A stretch of 64,000 nucleotides of DNA from Salirhabdus salicampi (lineage in GTDB: Bacteria > Bacillota > Bacilli > Bacillales > Alkalibacillaceae), in assembly GCF_024259515.1 (NCBI RefSeq), contig NZ_JANBWE010000002.1, positions 310,001 to 374,000 on the forward strand, read 5' to 3'. The notes below the pieces were generated by a model, which ran no database searches, was not told the origin of the DNA, and saw only the letters and a list, made by a program, of their open reading frames with translations. The position numbers were made by a program, and so were the translations under genes. Below are positions 9,023 through 18,317 of the stretch, in pieces (the first letter of the stretch is position 1; the number at the start of each line of letters is the position of its first letter).

Positions 9023-10047
9023 TAACGGCGCTGGTCTAGCCATTCCTTTGTCCTTCCATAAAAAACATGGGGGACATTTTGTAAGTCTTTTACACGGCTT
9101 ACTCCTAATGTCACCATAGCAATTTTCACTTCTTCATGGATGGTTTCAATTTCCTGCTTTAGTGAAGCGGCTCCTTCATGAAATAAAATTTTCAATAACC
9201 GTCCTGCCATACCAAACATATCTGCCCCGGCAACAATGGCCTTCACACCATCCAGACCGTGACGTACACCACCTGAGGCATACACGAATTTGTCCGAATA
9301 GACAGCTTTAACCTCTTTAACGGCTACTATTGTCGGAATTCCCCACTGATTGAACGCCTCAACAGGGGTTTGACGACGACGATTTTCAATCTCAGAAAAA
9401 CGGGTTCCACCTTTTCCACTCACATCGATATAGTCTATGCCAATATCTCTTAATTGTCTTGCTGTTTCTTTCGAAATACCAAACCCCACTTCTTTTACGA
9501 TTACAGGTACATCCACATGCTTGCGAATGTCTTCAATATTTTGTAACCGACCCGAAAATGTCCGGTCACCCTCAGGCATTATAAGCTCCTGTAGAACATT
9601 TAAATGAATTTGAAGGGCATTTGCTTCAACCATATCTATCGCCCTCTTCGCTTGGTCTACTGTCGCCTCACTTCCGATATTGGCAAATATAACACCATCT
9701 GGATTTACCTGTCGAACTACTTGAAATGATTTGGTCTGTTCACTGTCTTTTAAAGCCGCCATCTGTGACCCTACTGCCATTGTTATGCCTGTTTCTTTGG
9801 CTACTTCTGCAAGTGAACGATTTATATTTTCAGTTTTCTGTCCACCGCCACCGGTCATTGCATTGACAAAAAGTGGCGAACTTAATGAAAGCTCGCCACT
9901 TTTTACATTTAACGTTATATCTTTCCAATTTATGTTTGAAAGACTTTGATGGACAATATCCATTTCATCAAAACTACTGAACGTATCTGTTTGTTGAGCT
10001 ATCGCTTGTTCAATATGTGATACCTTTCTTTGTATACGATCCATCAT
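9022..10047 (-). CDS. fni: Type 2 isopentenyl-diphosphate isomerase
   Basis: This FMN- and NADPH-dependent isomerase interconverts isopentenyl and dimethylallyl diphosphate for isoprenoid synthesis. The 341 residues show the family blocks NAMTGGGG near the N-terminus, VKEVGFGIS, DVSGKGGT and YASGGVRHG/AGADMFGMAGR for flavin and phosphate binding. B. subtilis fni (ypgA) is in the same place. Two adjacent ATG codons are possible starts, with GAGGT upstream. Products feed the HepST pathway encoded elsewhere in the window. Confidence 0.93.
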   Translation of the reverse strand: MMDRIQRKVSHIEQAIAQQTDTFSSFDEMDIVHQSLSNINWKDITLNVKSGELSLSSPLFVNAMTGGGGQKTENINRSLAEVAKETGITMAVGSQMAALKDSEQTKSFQVVRQVNPDGVIFANIGSEATVDQAKRAIDMVEANALQIHLNVLQELIMPEGDRTFSGRLQNIEDIRKHVDVPVIVKEVGFGISKETARQLRDIGIDYIDVSGKGGTRFSEIENRRRQTPVEAFNQWGIPTIVAVKEVKAVYSDKFVYASGGVRHGLDGVKAIVAGADMFGMAGRLLKILFHEGAASLKQEIETIHEEVKIAMVTLGVSRVKDLQNVPHVFYGRTKEWLDQRR

Positions 10048-10059
10048 TTATAACCTCAA

Positions 10060-11196
10060 TTATTTTTTTAATTTACCTAATTGGTCCCCTATTACATCTC
10101 CAAGAGAAAAGGTGCTTTGTTCTTGCTCCTTGGTGTACTGTTCAATCTCTTTCTTATTTTCATCATTTTCAACTTCTCTTATACTTAATGATAAACGTTT
10201 ACTGTCTACATCAACATCTAGTACTTTCGCCTTAACTTTTTGGCCTTCTTTCAGTGCCTCTTGTGGAGTACCAATATGACGGTTAGCAATTTGGGAAATA
10301 TGAACAAGGCCTTCTACACCAGGTAAGATTTCCACAAAAGCACCGAAATTAACAAGGCGTTGCACAGTACCTTCCACAATCTCTCCAGGTTTCACTTTAC
10401 CTTCTACACCGCTCCATGGACCAGGTTGTGCTTCTTTTAATGATAGAGAAACTCGTTCATTATCACGATCTACGGATAAAACTTTCACCTTTACTTTATC
10501 CCCTTCAGCAACGACATCAGTTGTATTGTTAACATGTTCATGGGAAAGTTGTGATATATGAACAAGACCATCAATGCCACCAATGTCAACAAAAGCACCG
10601 AAGTTCGTCGTACGTTGAACAACGCCATCCAGTATTTGCCCTGCTTCAATGTTTTGTAACACTTTTTGTTTTTGTGTCGCTTGTTCGGATTCAACGACTG
10701 CTTTATGTGATAAAATCACCCGGTTGTTTTCACGGTTTAACTCAATCACTTTTAACGTTAATGTTTTGCCTTTATACTCTTCTAAGTTTTCCACAAAGAA
10801 CGTTTCAACATGAGAGGCAGGAATAAATCCACGTAATCCTACATCAACGACTAATCCGCCTTTTACTACCTCTTTTACTTCAGCCTCAAACACTTCACCA
10901 TCGTCAAGTTTACGTTCTAATTCTTCCCATGCTTTATCAGCTTCGACAGCACGTTTTGATAAAACAAGTTCGTCATTCTCATCATCTATTTTTTTCACCT
11001 TTAACGTAACCTCGTCACCTTCTTTAACAACATCCGACGGTTTTTCAACGTGTACGTTGGATAATTCGCTAATAGGTACAACGCCATCTGATTTATAGCC
11101 AACATCGACTAAAACTTGTTTATCCTCTACCTTAGTTACCTTTCCTGTTACAACATCCCCAACTGCTAATTGTGTTCCTTGGTTCATTTCTTCCAT
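10060..11196 (-). CDS. ypfD: S1-domain RNA-binding protein (RpsA homologue, YpfD)
   Basis: The 378 residues hold four S1 RNA-binding domains in tandem (roughly 10-80, 95-165, 185-255 and 270-340), with repeats of the NFGAFVDI..GLVHISQ type in domains 3 and 4. This is the Gram-positive homologue of ribosomal protein S1; it lacks the six-domain architecture of E. coli S1 and is not a canonical ribosomal protein in B. subtilis. An AGGAGG site precedes the ATG. It follows plsC and cmk, as in B. subtilis. Confidence 0.92.
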   Translation of the reverse strand: MEEMNQGTQLAVGDVVTGKVTKVEDKQVLVDVGYKSDGVVPISELSNVHVEKPSDVVKEGDEVTLKVKKIDDENDELVLSKRAVEADKAWEELERKLDDGEVFEAEVKEVVKGGLVVDVGLRGFIPASHVETFFVENLEEYKGKTLTLKVIELNRENNRVILSHKAVVESEQATQKQKVLQNIEAGQILDGVVQRTTNFGAFVDIGGIDGLVHISQLSHEHVNNTTDVVAEGDKVKVKVLSVDRDNERVSLSLKEAQPGPWSGVEGKVKPGEIVEGTVQRLVNFGAFVEILPGVEGLVHISQIANRHIGTPQEALKEGQKVKAKVLDVDVDSKRLSLSIREVENDENKKEIEQYTKEQEQSTFSLGDVIGDQLGKLKK

Positions 11197-11282
11197 TCAT
11201 TAGCCCTCCTTCAATCCGTCAAAAACAAAAATCCTTTTTTCTAACTTCTAATATTTATCGCTTTTTGTCAAGCGGTAAGCGA

Positions 11283-11864
11283 TCATCTTTTATGTCCATC
11301 TACTAACTTTTTAATGTCACCCATGATAACATCAACGACTTCTTGTGCCGAAGCCTTTTGCTCCCGTAATTCCTCTATTTGAACAGGTTTGCCGTAAACC
11401 ACTTTCAGCTTTTTAAATTTTTCATAAGGTCCAATGATTGCACATGGAATCACAACAGCATCAGAACGTAGGGCAAAAAAGCCAGCACCAGCTAATCCCT
11501 TTTTTACTTCGCCAGTTTTACTTCTTGTTCCTTCAGGAAAAAGTCCTAATGTTTCTTGTTCTTTTAATACATTTAGCGCTTTTCGCAATGCTTCACGATC
11601 CCGCATGCCCCGTTTTACAGGAAATGCTTTTACATTTCGCAATATCCACCCAATCCCTTTTTTATGAAACAATTCTTCCTTTGCCATAAAATGAACAGGT
11701 CTAGGACAAGTGATTCCTACTAACGGAGGATCCAAATTAGAAATATGATTAGAACAAACAATAACAGAACCTTTTTTTGGTATATTCTCTCTACCTACTA
11801 CTTCTATTCGATATAAAAACCGGTAAATAATGGAACAAATAAATTTTCCTAATCCGTATAACAA
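11283..11864 (-). CDS. plsC: 1-acyl-sn-glycerol-3-phosphate acyltransferase
   Basis: PlsC acylates lysophosphatidic acid to phosphatidic acid at the membrane. The catalytic HX4D motif is H40-D45 (NHISNLD) and the substrate-binding FPEGTR block is at about 109-114. Length is 193 residues. Translation starts at TTG behind AGGTGA, two bases after the cmk stop, so the genes are probably translationally linked. In B. subtilis the plsC gene lies elsewhere, but this cmk-plsC-rpsA order is common in bacilli. Confidence 0.93.
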   Translation of the reverse strand: MLYGLGKFICSIIYRFLYRIEVVGRENIPKKGSVIVCSNHISNLDPPLVGITCPRPVHFMAKEELFHKKGIGWILRNVKAFPVKRGMRDREALRKALNVLKEQETLGLFPEGTRSKTGEVKKGLAGAGFFALRSDAVVIPCAIIGPYEKFKKLKVVYGKPVQIEELREQKASAQEVVDVIMGDIKKLVDGHKR

Positions 11865-11866
11865 AA

Positions 11867-12556
11867 TTAATCACCTATCTTCGTTCGTTTTTCATCTGCG
11901 ATTAGTAGGATGCGATCAGCTACTTCTTCGATCGAAAGTGACGTAGTATCAATTTCAATCGCATCATCTGCTTTAATTAATGGGGCAACCTCACGTTGTG
12001 AATCAAGTTTATCTCGTTGGCTAATTTCGTCTTTTAATTGTGCTAAGTCAGAAGGAAACCCTTTTTTTACATTTTCATGATGTCGTCGTAATGCTCTCTC
12101 TTCTACCGAGGCAATTAAGAAGATTTTCACTTCTGCATCAGGGATAACATGGGTTCCAATATCCCTTCCATCCATGACGACTCCCCGGTGCTCTGCTAAC
12201 CGTTTTTGCCTATTGACCATTTCTTCTCGAATACTACGGTGTTTTGCCACAATAGATACTTGTGTTGTTACCGCTTGATTTCGAATATCTGTTGTCACAT
12301 CTTCATTATCAAGTAGCACAATTTGCTCTTCTTCAGATTGACGGAAGGATATGTTCGTATTAAGGAGCAATTCTTTCAACCCTTCTTCGTCTTCAACATC
12401 TACACCTGTTTGCAACGCCTTCAGTGTAATAGCCCTGTACATTGCACCTGTGTCAATGTACACATACGTTAATCGTTTTGCTACAATCTTTGCCACTGTG
12501 CTTTTTCCCGCAGCAGCGGGGCCATCGATGGCAATCGCAATTTTCCCTTTGCTCAT
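11867..12556 (-). CDS. cmk: Cytidylate kinase
   Basis: Cmk phosphorylates CMP and dCMP to the diphosphates. The P-loop GPAAAGKST is at residues 12-20 and the [11 protein letters not shown] block that binds the nucleotide is present. From the ATG at 12554-12556, which follows AAGGAGG, it is 229 residues, normal for the family; the frame is open ten codons further but lacks support. It precedes plsC by two bases. Confidence 0.96.
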   Translation of the reverse strand: MSKGKIAIAIDGPAAAGKSTVAKIVAKRLTYVYIDTGAMYRAITLKALQTGVDVEDEEGLKELLLNTNISFRQSEEEQIVLLDNEDVTTDIRNQAVTTQVSIVAKHRSIREEMVNRQKRLAEHRGVVMDGRDIGTHVIPDAEVKIFLIASVEERALRRHHENVKKGFPSDLAQLKDEISQRDKLDSQREVAPLIKADDAIEIDTTSLSIEEVADRILLIADEKRTKIGD

Positions 12557-12585
12557 GTATGTACCTCCTTGTTTTCTCCTAAACA

Positions 12586-12610
12586 AAGAAAAAGCAGGTT
12601 TCCCCCTGCT
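12586..12610 (-). terminator. Terminator after ypfB
   Basis: The stem AGCAGG/CCTGCT (12593-12598 with 12605-12610) is followed on the minus strand by TTTTTC. Confidence 0.6.
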
Positions 12611-12653
12611 ATTATGTCTACAAAATCATATCATATTGATGGAAAAGATGCTA

Positions 12654-12800
12654 TTATTCCCCTTCAAATACTCCTATATATTCATAAATTGGATTGAAAT
12701 ACATATTTATGTCTGTGTTTAATAAAACCCATTGGGTAATCAAGAGTAAAATAGCATGACAAATGAGAAACAAGTTCAGGATGCGTTCCAACTTTTTCAC
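12654..12800 (-). CDS. ypfB: YpfB/DUF5359-like small membrane protein
   Basis: This 48-codon gene starts at GTG (12798-12800) five bases after an AAGGATGG site and ends at tandem TAA TAG stops. The peptide begins MKKLERILNLFLICHAILL, with one transmembrane helix at about residues 8-27 and a short aromatic tail (MYFNPIYEYIGVFEGE). Its place just downstream of ypfA and upstream of cmk is that of B. subtilis ypfB, an uncharacterised short protein. An ATG three codons earlier is an alternative start. The function is unknown. Confidence 0.72.
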   Translation of the reverse strand: MKKLERILNLFLICHAILLLITQWVLLNTDINMYFNPIYEYIGVFEGE

Positions 12801-12842
12801 TATGACCATCCTTTTTTTGTCCTTATCTTTTCCTCATTTCTT

Positions 12843-13526
12843 TTAATTATTCCGGATATTGTACTTCCTGCCCCGTTTTTCCAATTGCTTTTCAAAACAA
12901 TACCGAATAATTTCTTGTTGATCTTGTTCGATAATGTCGGTGAATTGTAAAGAGGCGTACTCCACCGTTTCATTCTCGTCTGTATCATAAAATATGCGAA
13001 CAACCTTTGCCCTTGCATTAATGTAATGATATTCATTAGATTTGAATGGCAGTACGAGCCATACGTGTATTATAGATCCTTTTTGAATAAACGGTGTATG
13101 GCCAGTCTCAATTGCTAAACCTCCCCCACTTAAATCCACTGTTTTAGTCGTAAAAGGAGAGAATGTTTGATGAGAATCTCGAACAGAAACATCTAACTCT
13201 GCAGGAACCCGAAGAAATTTCCTTCTTTGGATTTTCATGAGCTGGTCATCACCTGGATACGACATATGAAGTACCGGTGCTTGTTCATTTCCCCTTCCTG
13301 TTACTTCCGTTCGGAAAGTATAAACCGCTTCATCCTTCCCAAGAAACTTTGCGATACATTCTGTTCCAGTAAAAAGAAACTCCGGCTTACCGGTCTCTGG
13401 ATTGACTGGATACTCAATATGAAGCGTTTGGTCATGTATATCTACAATTTCAGTTGTAAATGGTTGTCGGTCCCGAAAATCATCTTGAGCTAATGCTAAC
13501 GTTAATTTGGCGCCTACATAAATCAA
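12843..13526 (-). CDS. ypfA: PilZ-domain cyclic-di-GMP receptor YpfA (MotI)
   Basis: This 227-residue protein has an N-terminal YcgR-like beta domain and a C-terminal PilZ domain. The c-di-GMP-binding signature is visible as RRKFLR (101-106) followed by DLSGGG (131-136). In B. subtilis this protein, when bound to c-di-GMP, acts on the flagellar stator MotA as a clutch. The key arginines are intact, so ligand binding is expected. It lies between ypeB and the ypfB-cmk genes, as in B. subtilis. Confidence 0.9.
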   Translation of the reverse strand: MIYVGAKLTLALAQDDFRDRQPFTTEIVDIHDQTLHIEYPVNPETGKPEFLFTGTECIAKFLGKDEAVYTFRTEVTGRGNEQAPVLHMSYPGDDQLMKIQRRKFLRVPAELDVSVRDSHQTFSPFTTKTVDLSGGGLAIETGHTPFIQKGSIIHVWLVLPFKSNEYHYINARAKVVRIFYDTDENETVEYASLQFTDIIEQDQQEIIRYCFEKQLEKRGRKYNIRNN

Positions 13527-13596
13527 TGAAATCCCTCTTCCTAAAAAAACGGTTTATATGATTTTATTATGACAAAAAAGGAAGGAAAGAGAAAGA

Positions 13597-13626
13597 TAAA
13601 AAACGGACTTGATTAACACAAGTCCG
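13597..13626 (-). terminator. Terminator of sleB-ypeB
   Basis: The perfect 8-bp stem CGGACTTG/CAAGTCCG (13604-13611 with 13619-13626) is followed on the minus strand by a T run. Confidence 0.8.
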
Positions 13627-13633
13627 CTTCTGA

Positions 13634-14980
13634 TTACGCTGCTCGTTCAAAGTTTATTTCTGTCTGTTTCATTTTTTCTACTTGCTCTTCAAATCCGTCT
13701 TGAGCGTTAATGTAAATTCTATATGTTTCATCACCTAATGTACCGAAGAATTCATAACAAAGTACTTCATCACCTAAATCATTCACAATAACTGCCATTC
13801 CGTCTTCTTGAATTTCTACATTCGGATTTACTTTCGCCATTGCTTCTTCTTTTGTTAGCTTCGGTTCATCCAAATCCCGGTCATGGTGATTTACGATATA
13901 CTCTCTAGCTGATATACCAATAATATCCCCATTATCTAAGGCGACCTTAACTTGAACCGAATCCGGGTAAATTTTCACCCCATCTTGTGTATATACAAAA
14001 GAGTATACCCCTACATTGTTAAATTGCACACTATTAAATGCTTCCATATTGTCGTAGCCTTGTTTCTTTAAGAAAGAAGAGGCTTTATTCATTCCATCAT
14101 GTAAACTTAAAGATTGTTCTTTTAAATCTCGATTTTGTATCATCGAAATAATATATCCACCTGTTTCTGTAATGTCTAAATATCCATGTTTTCCGTTTTC
14201 GTCAAAGGAGGCAGAAAACATTTTGATATCCGCCCCATCACCGGTGGACGTTATTTTTACGTTTGTATTCTGTTCTAAATCAAACACATCTTTTACGATG
14301 GATCTGACGTCGTCTTCATTCACTTTCTTACCTTTTATTTCAATTTTTCCTTCTTCTTTCTTATTTAATATTCCTGTCAGTTCGGTTTGCATGGATCCTT
14401 CGGAATATTCTTCTACACTCTTTTCAACTGTTTGAAAGCCATCAATGATCGTGTTATCCGCTTGTTTATCTTTAGTCGCTAATGCAATTTGGACATCCAT
14501 CCAACGTAAGTTTTCTTTTAATACGATATGTTGTACTTGCCGTAACTCCCTGCGGATTTCTCCAGATTGCTGGTATAAGCTTTCCAACATTTTTACTTCT
14601 TCATCAGTAAGGGGATCATCATCCAGTCCCCTTACCGCAGTACGGTAAGAAAATTCTCCTATATTGGACAAAAACTCTTCTGTTTTATTAAAAGGTAAGA
14701 GAGCTAAGGGTAATTGCCCAACTTCTGAATGGGCTTCAGATGTTAAACGCCATATTTCAGCAAGTTGAGGAGATAGGCTGCTTGCCGAATTCATAGCTAA
14801 AACTGTACCAATTTCATCGTGTATTAAATCAATATGGTATGTTAGATCGTGGAACGCTCGCTGATAGTTGTTCTCAGCTTGGATTAATATTGCATTCTTT
14901 TCTTGGTGCTCTTGGTAACCCCAGACAGCCACACCGATTACAAGTACTGATAATACCGAGATGATTATCCAGCGAAACAT
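13634..14980 (-). CDS. ypeB: Germination protein YpeB
   Basis: YpeB is needed for localisation and stability of the cortex-lytic enzyme SleB in the dormant spore. The 448-residue protein has an N-terminal signal anchor (about residues 2-21, FRWIIISVLSVLVIGVAVWG) and a large extracytoplasmic part with PepSY-like repeats in the C-terminal half. The ATG at 14978-14980 follows AAAGGAGTG; an upstream in-frame codon is unsupported. It lies 18 bases downstream of sleB, the conserved bicistronic arrangement. Confidence 0.94.
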   Translation of the reverse strand: MFRWIIISVLSVLVIGVAVWGYQEHQEKNAILIQAENNYQRAFHDLTYHIDLIHDEIGTVLAMNSASSLSPQLAEIWRLTSEAHSEVGQLPLALLPFNKTEEFLSNIGEFSYRTAVRGLDDDPLTDEEVKMLESLYQQSGEIRRELRQVQHIVLKENLRWMDVQIALATKDKQADNTIIDGFQTVEKSVEEYSEGSMQTELTGILNKKEEGKIEIKGKKVNEDDVRSIVKDVFDLEQNTNVKITSTGDGADIKMFSASFDENGKHGYLDITETGGYIISMIQNRDLKEQSLSLHDGMNKASSFLKKQGYDNMEAFNSVQFNNVGVYSFVYTQDGVKIYPDSVQVKVALDNGDIIGISAREYIVNHHDRDLDEPKLTKEEAMAKVNPNVEIQEDGMAVIVNDLGDEVLCYEFFGTLGDETYRIYINAQDGFEEQVEKMKQTEINFERAA

Positions 14981-14998
14981 GATGTCACTCCTTTCCAA

Positions 14999-16102
14999 CT
15001 ACTTACAAAAGATATGTTGACCGATTCGCTTAATTTGTGGTCGAGAAAAAATCCATGAGGATGTAGCAGTTCTTGGATTATAGTAATATAGAGCATCACC
15101 GGATGGGTCCCAACCATTAATTGCATCGATAACCGCTTGTCGTGCAGTATCGTCTGGCGTTAACCATATTTGTCCATCAGAAACAGCTGTAAAAGCTCTT
15201 GGTTCAAATATGACTCCCGATACTGTGTTAGGGAATGTAGCACTTTCGACACGGTTTAATATTACCGCCGCAACCGCTACCTTTCCTACATAAGGCTCTC
15301 CTCTTGCCTCACCGTGGACCGCATTTGCCATTAACCGAATATCATTTTGTGAGTAACCATTTGGAATGTTTTGTGAAGCAGGTTCAGGACTTTCTTCGTT
15401 CCCTTGCTCTTCGTTTTGCGGGGGAGTCTGATCGTCTGCCCCACCATTGTTCTGCTGTTGTTGAACATTTGGTTCACCAGCATCACCGGGTTGTTCTGTT
15501 CCTTGGTTTGGTTGTTGTTGTAGCTCTTGACCTTCGTTATTTGGCTGCTCCGTTCCTTGATTGTTTGGTTGTTGTTCTGCACCTTGATTATTGGGCTGGT
15601 CTGACCCTTGATTGTTTTTCTTTTGAATACCTTGGTCATTTTGCTGTGGTGTCGTTTCGTTTTGTTTCAGTGGGACATTCTTCTTTAAATCAATTTTTCG
15701 TTTTGTCTGCTTTTCAAGTGCCATACCACCGTAATGGGTGAATTCGTTACCTTCACGTAATTGCTTAAAAACCCAATCCTTATGGTATTCTGTTGCACGT
15801 TCTAACATTTCTTTCGTTTTCTCACCAACTAAACCGTCTACTTTCCGTAGACCAAATTCTTTCTGGAAGTTCCGTACAGCCCAATATGTTCCCCATTGAA
15901 ATACGCCATCAATATCACCGTGATAAAAACCGATATATTGCAGTCTAGCCTGCAATTCAATAACGTCATCTCCAGAGGATCCTCTTTGTAGAATACGAGG
16001 GCTAAATGCTTCTGATGTATTATTCTTATCAAAATGAGATAGAGGAATAATTGACAAAAACAACAGGGTTAATAGGAAACAAATAAACATTTTCATTTTC
16101 AT
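14999..16102 (-). CDS. sleB: Spore cortex-lytic enzyme SleB
   Basis: SleB is a lytic transglycosylase that degrades muramic-lactam cortex during germination. From the ATG behind AGGAGG the protein is 367 residues: signal peptide (about 1-23), peptidoglycan-binding domain (about 38-100), a low-complexity linker (about 146-245) and a Hydrolase_2 catalytic domain (about 250-367) with the predicted catalytic glutamate in HGEARGEP (E265). The linker is rich in Q, N, G and E with repeating NNQG(T/A/S)EQP-like units and makes the protein about 60 residues longer than B. subtilis SleB. It is paired with ypeB. Confidence 0.95.
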   Translation of the reverse strand: MKMKMFICFLLTLLFLSIIPLSHFDKNNTSEAFSPRILQRGSSGDDVIELQARLQYIGFYHGDIDGVFQWGTYWAVRNFQKEFGLRKVDGLVGEKTKEMLERATEYHKDWVFKQLREGNEFTHYGGMALEKQTKRKIDLKKNVPLKQNETTPQQNDQGIQKKNNQGSDQPNNQGAEQQPNNQGTEQPNNEGQELQQQPNQGTEQPGDAGEPNVQQQQNNGGADDQTPPQNEEQGNEESPEPASQNIPNGYSQNDIRLMANAVHGEARGEPYVGKVAVAAVILNRVESATFPNTVSGVIFEPRAFTAVSDGQIWLTPDDTARQAVIDAINGWDPSGDALYYYNPRTATSSWIFSRPQIKRIGQHIFCK

Positions 16103-16172
16103 TGCGATTCCTCCTGTTAGTAAAAACAACTTGATTTCCTTTATATGTTTTGTTGAATCACTATTTTTATAC

Positions 16173-16200
16173 AAAAAAAGCCCACCTCACAAGAGGCGGG
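16173..16200 (-). terminator. Terminator of ansA
   Basis: On the minus strand the arms CCCGCCTC and GAGGTGGG pair with one G-U, followed by CTTTTTTT. The direction is clear because the opposite strand would have an A-C mismatch. Confidence 0.8.
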
Positions 16201-16251
16201 ACGGAATTCTATGAAATGTGTGATCAGAGAAATAAGAAAATCAAAAAATGT

Positions 16252-17205
16252 TTAAAAGACAACGGATTCATTCGAGGCTAACAATACTCCGAGCTTAATG
16301 CGGGCCTTTTTACTGTCATAATCACTTCCTAGTATGGCTCCTCTATTAACAAGATCGTACGCACTGCCTTCATAATCATATGTTGTATAAACGGCACCTT
16401 CTTCCGAACTAGTCGTAATGACGACTGTAACACCAGCGTTTATAGTTTTTTCCACTTCTTCCATCATAAATGGGGAGACTTGCCCCCGCCCTACCCCTTC
16501 TATAACAATTCCTTCTGCTCCATTTTCTCTTGCAGCTTTAATAAAAGTACCGTCGATGTTCATATACGTCTTCACAATATCCACCTTTGGTATTGCCCTC
16601 TTAAGTTTATATGCGTCCCTTTTGACAGGCAATTGAAACACTTGTACTTTATCATTATCAATAATTCCTAAATACCCGAAACCAAATGCATTAAAACCTT
16701 GTATATTAGAGGCATGTTCTTTCTTCACATATTTTGCTGCAAATATACGCTCATTAAATACGACAACTGTCCCCACGCGAACAAGTTGTTCAGAACATGC
16801 GGTATAAATTGCATGTCGTAAATTAATAAAAACGTCGCTCCCTAAGTCTAAGGGTGAACGCTGTGAGCCAGTGACTACAACTGGACGATCATCTTGAACG
16901 GTTAAATCAAGAAAGTAGGCTGTTTCTTCTAACGAGTCCGTTCCGTGGGTAACGACAACTCCTGAAACATCATTACTTTGAAAATGAAAATCAATCCGTT
17001 CTTGTAATTGTTTTAAGTCCACAAATGTAAGATGCATGCTCGGTTTTTGGAACAATGAATCAACTTGAATTTCAATTTCTTCCGGTAAGTTACAAATTTT
17101 TGCTAGTTCCTCCCCAGTCATTGCGCCTGAGGTTAATTTACCTGACGCTTCATTTGGTACACTAGCAATGGTTCCCCCTGTTGTAATGAGTACGACCTTT
17201 TTCAT
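16252..17205 (-). CDS. ansA: L-asparaginase
   Basis: This 317-residue type I/II-fold asparaginase hydrolyses asparagine to aspartate and ammonia. Both catalytic threonine motifs are visible: TGGTIAS near residues 9-15 and THGTDSLEET near 85-94. No signal peptide is present, so it should be cytoplasmic. Two ATG codons in tandem follow a GGGAG site; the second gives better spacing. It lies nine bases downstream of ypdA and probably shares its transcript, ending at the terminator at 16173. In B. subtilis ansA is in a separate ansAB operon. Confidence 0.93.
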   Translation of the reverse strand: MKKVVLITTGGTIASVPNEASGKLTSGAMTGEELAKICNLPEEIEIQVDSLFQKPSMHLTFVDLKQLQERIDFHFQSNDVSGVVVTHGTDSLEETAYFLDLTVQDDRPVVVTGSQRSPLDLGSDVFINLRHAIYTACSEQLVRVGTVVVFNERIFAAKYVKKEHASNIQGFNAFGFGYLGIIDNDKVQVFQLPVKRDAYKLKRAIPKVDIVKTYMNIDGTFIKAARENGAEGIVIEGVGRGQVSPFMMEEVEKTINAGVTVVITTSSEEGAVYTTYDYEGSAYDLVNRGAILGSDYDSKKARIKLGVLLASNESVVF

Positions 17206-17217
17206 CATCTCTCTCCC

Positions 17218-18198
17218 TTACTTCGTCAATTCGCGTATACGTTTCGCAATTAAACCACCATGAAATCTGCCGTTTTCAATAAAAATCTCGTTATTATTAT
17301 AGCCTGCGGCAATCACACCCGCGACAAAAATCTGTGGAATGTTCGTTTCCATTGTATCCGGATTAAATTGAGGCCTTCCACTCTCTTGATCGATTTCAAT
17401 TCCCATTTTGGTTAAAAAGCTTTGATCTGGATGGTAGCCAGTCATCGCAAATACGAAATCATTATCAATAGCTTTCTCTTCTCCATCTACTTCATAATAC
17501 ACCTTATCTTCCGTTATCGATAATACTTCCGCATTAAATACCATTTTAATTTTCTCATGTCGAACTAACGAATCAAATAATGGGAGGATCCACGGTTTAA
17601 CACTTTTTGAATACTCACTTCCTCGGTATAGGACAGTGACATTCGCTCCAGCTTTTTCTAATTCTAACGTAGCATCAACAGCGGAATTCTTTCCGCCGAT
17701 CACAGCGACATTTTGGTTGAAATAAGGGTGTGCCTCATGAAAGTAATGTGATACTTTCGCTAATTCTTCTCCTGGAACACCTAGAATATTTGGTTGATCG
17801 TAATAACCTGTTGCTATGATCACAAACTTAGCACGATAGGCCTTCTCTTCACCAGTTTGTTTTATTGAATGAATAATAAATTCATTGTCCTGTTTATGAA
17901 CATTCGTCACTTTTTCGTACGAATGAACACGAATGTTTTTTCGTTGAGCGACTGTCCGGTAATATGTTAACGCTTCGTTTCTGACCGGTTTTTGTTTTTC
18001 TGATATAAAAGGAACATTTCCAATTTCTAATTTATCACTTGAACTAAAAAACGTTTGATGAGTCGGATAGTGATAAATAGAGTTTACAACATTTCCTTTT
18101 TCTATAAGCAAGGGGTTAATCCCAATTTTTTGCAGTTCAAGTGCAGCAGAAATACCACATGGTCCTGCACCAACAATAATCACTTGCTCTTCTTGCAT
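17218..18198 (-). CDS. ypdA: Bacillithiol disulfide reductase YpdA (Bdr)
   Basis: This FAD/NADPH-binding protein belongs to the thioredoxin-reductase-like YpdA family, which reduces bacillithiol disulfide in low-GC Gram-positives. The N-terminal FAD motif GAGPCGIS (residues 10-17) includes Cys14, the catalytic cysteine reported for S. aureus YpdA, and a second dinucleotide motif IGGKNSAVD lies in the middle. There is no CxxC, as expected for this family. It sits between the glutamate dehydrogenase gene and ansA, next to gudB as in B. subtilis. Confidence 0.92.
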   Translation of the reverse strand: MQEEQVIIVGAGPCGISAALELQKIGINPLLIEKGNVVNSIYHYPTHQTFFSSSDKLEIGNVPFISEKQKPVRNEALTYYRTVAQRKNIRVHSYEKVTNVHKQDNEFIIHSIKQTGEEKAYRAKFVIIATGYYDQPNILGVPGEELAKVSHYFHEAHPYFNQNVAVIGGKNSAVDATLELEKAGANVTVLYRGSEYSKSVKPWILPLFDSLVRHEKIKMVFNAEVLSITEDKVYYEVDGEEKAIDNDFVFAMTGYHPDQSFLTKMGIEIDQESGRPQFNPDTMETNIPQIFVAGVIAAGYNNNEIFIENGRFHGGLIAKRIRELTK

Positions 18199-18256
18199 GG
18201 TTTTTCAACTCCCCTAATATGTTAAATGACATCTATATCATCATATGTAATAAACA

Positions 18257-18293
18257 AAAAACATCCCCTACCATCATCATGATAGGAGATGCT
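18257..18293 (-). terminator. Terminator of the glutamate dehydrogenase gene
   Basis: A long stem (about 13 bp, G-U containing) between 18261 and 18293 is followed on the minus strand by TTTTTTG. Confidence 0.75.
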
Positions 18294-18317
18294 TTATAAA
18301 TAATCAACAGATAACCA

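Noticed and set aside
15430-15640. Possible CRISPR-like or tandem DNA repeat
   Set aside because: The repetition is irregular, in frame and encodes the Q/N/G-rich SleB linker; no spacer-repeat periodicity.
15304-15741. 145-codon plus-strand frame opposite sleB
   Set aside because: It is the antisense of the SleB low-complexity linker; the strict repeat keeps the opposite frame open. No ribosome-binding site or protein-like composition.
16103-16172. Sigma-G promoter for sleB-ypeB
   Set aside because: CATATAA and GTATA occur but are 20 bases apart with a -10 mismatch, so I could not support a specific site.
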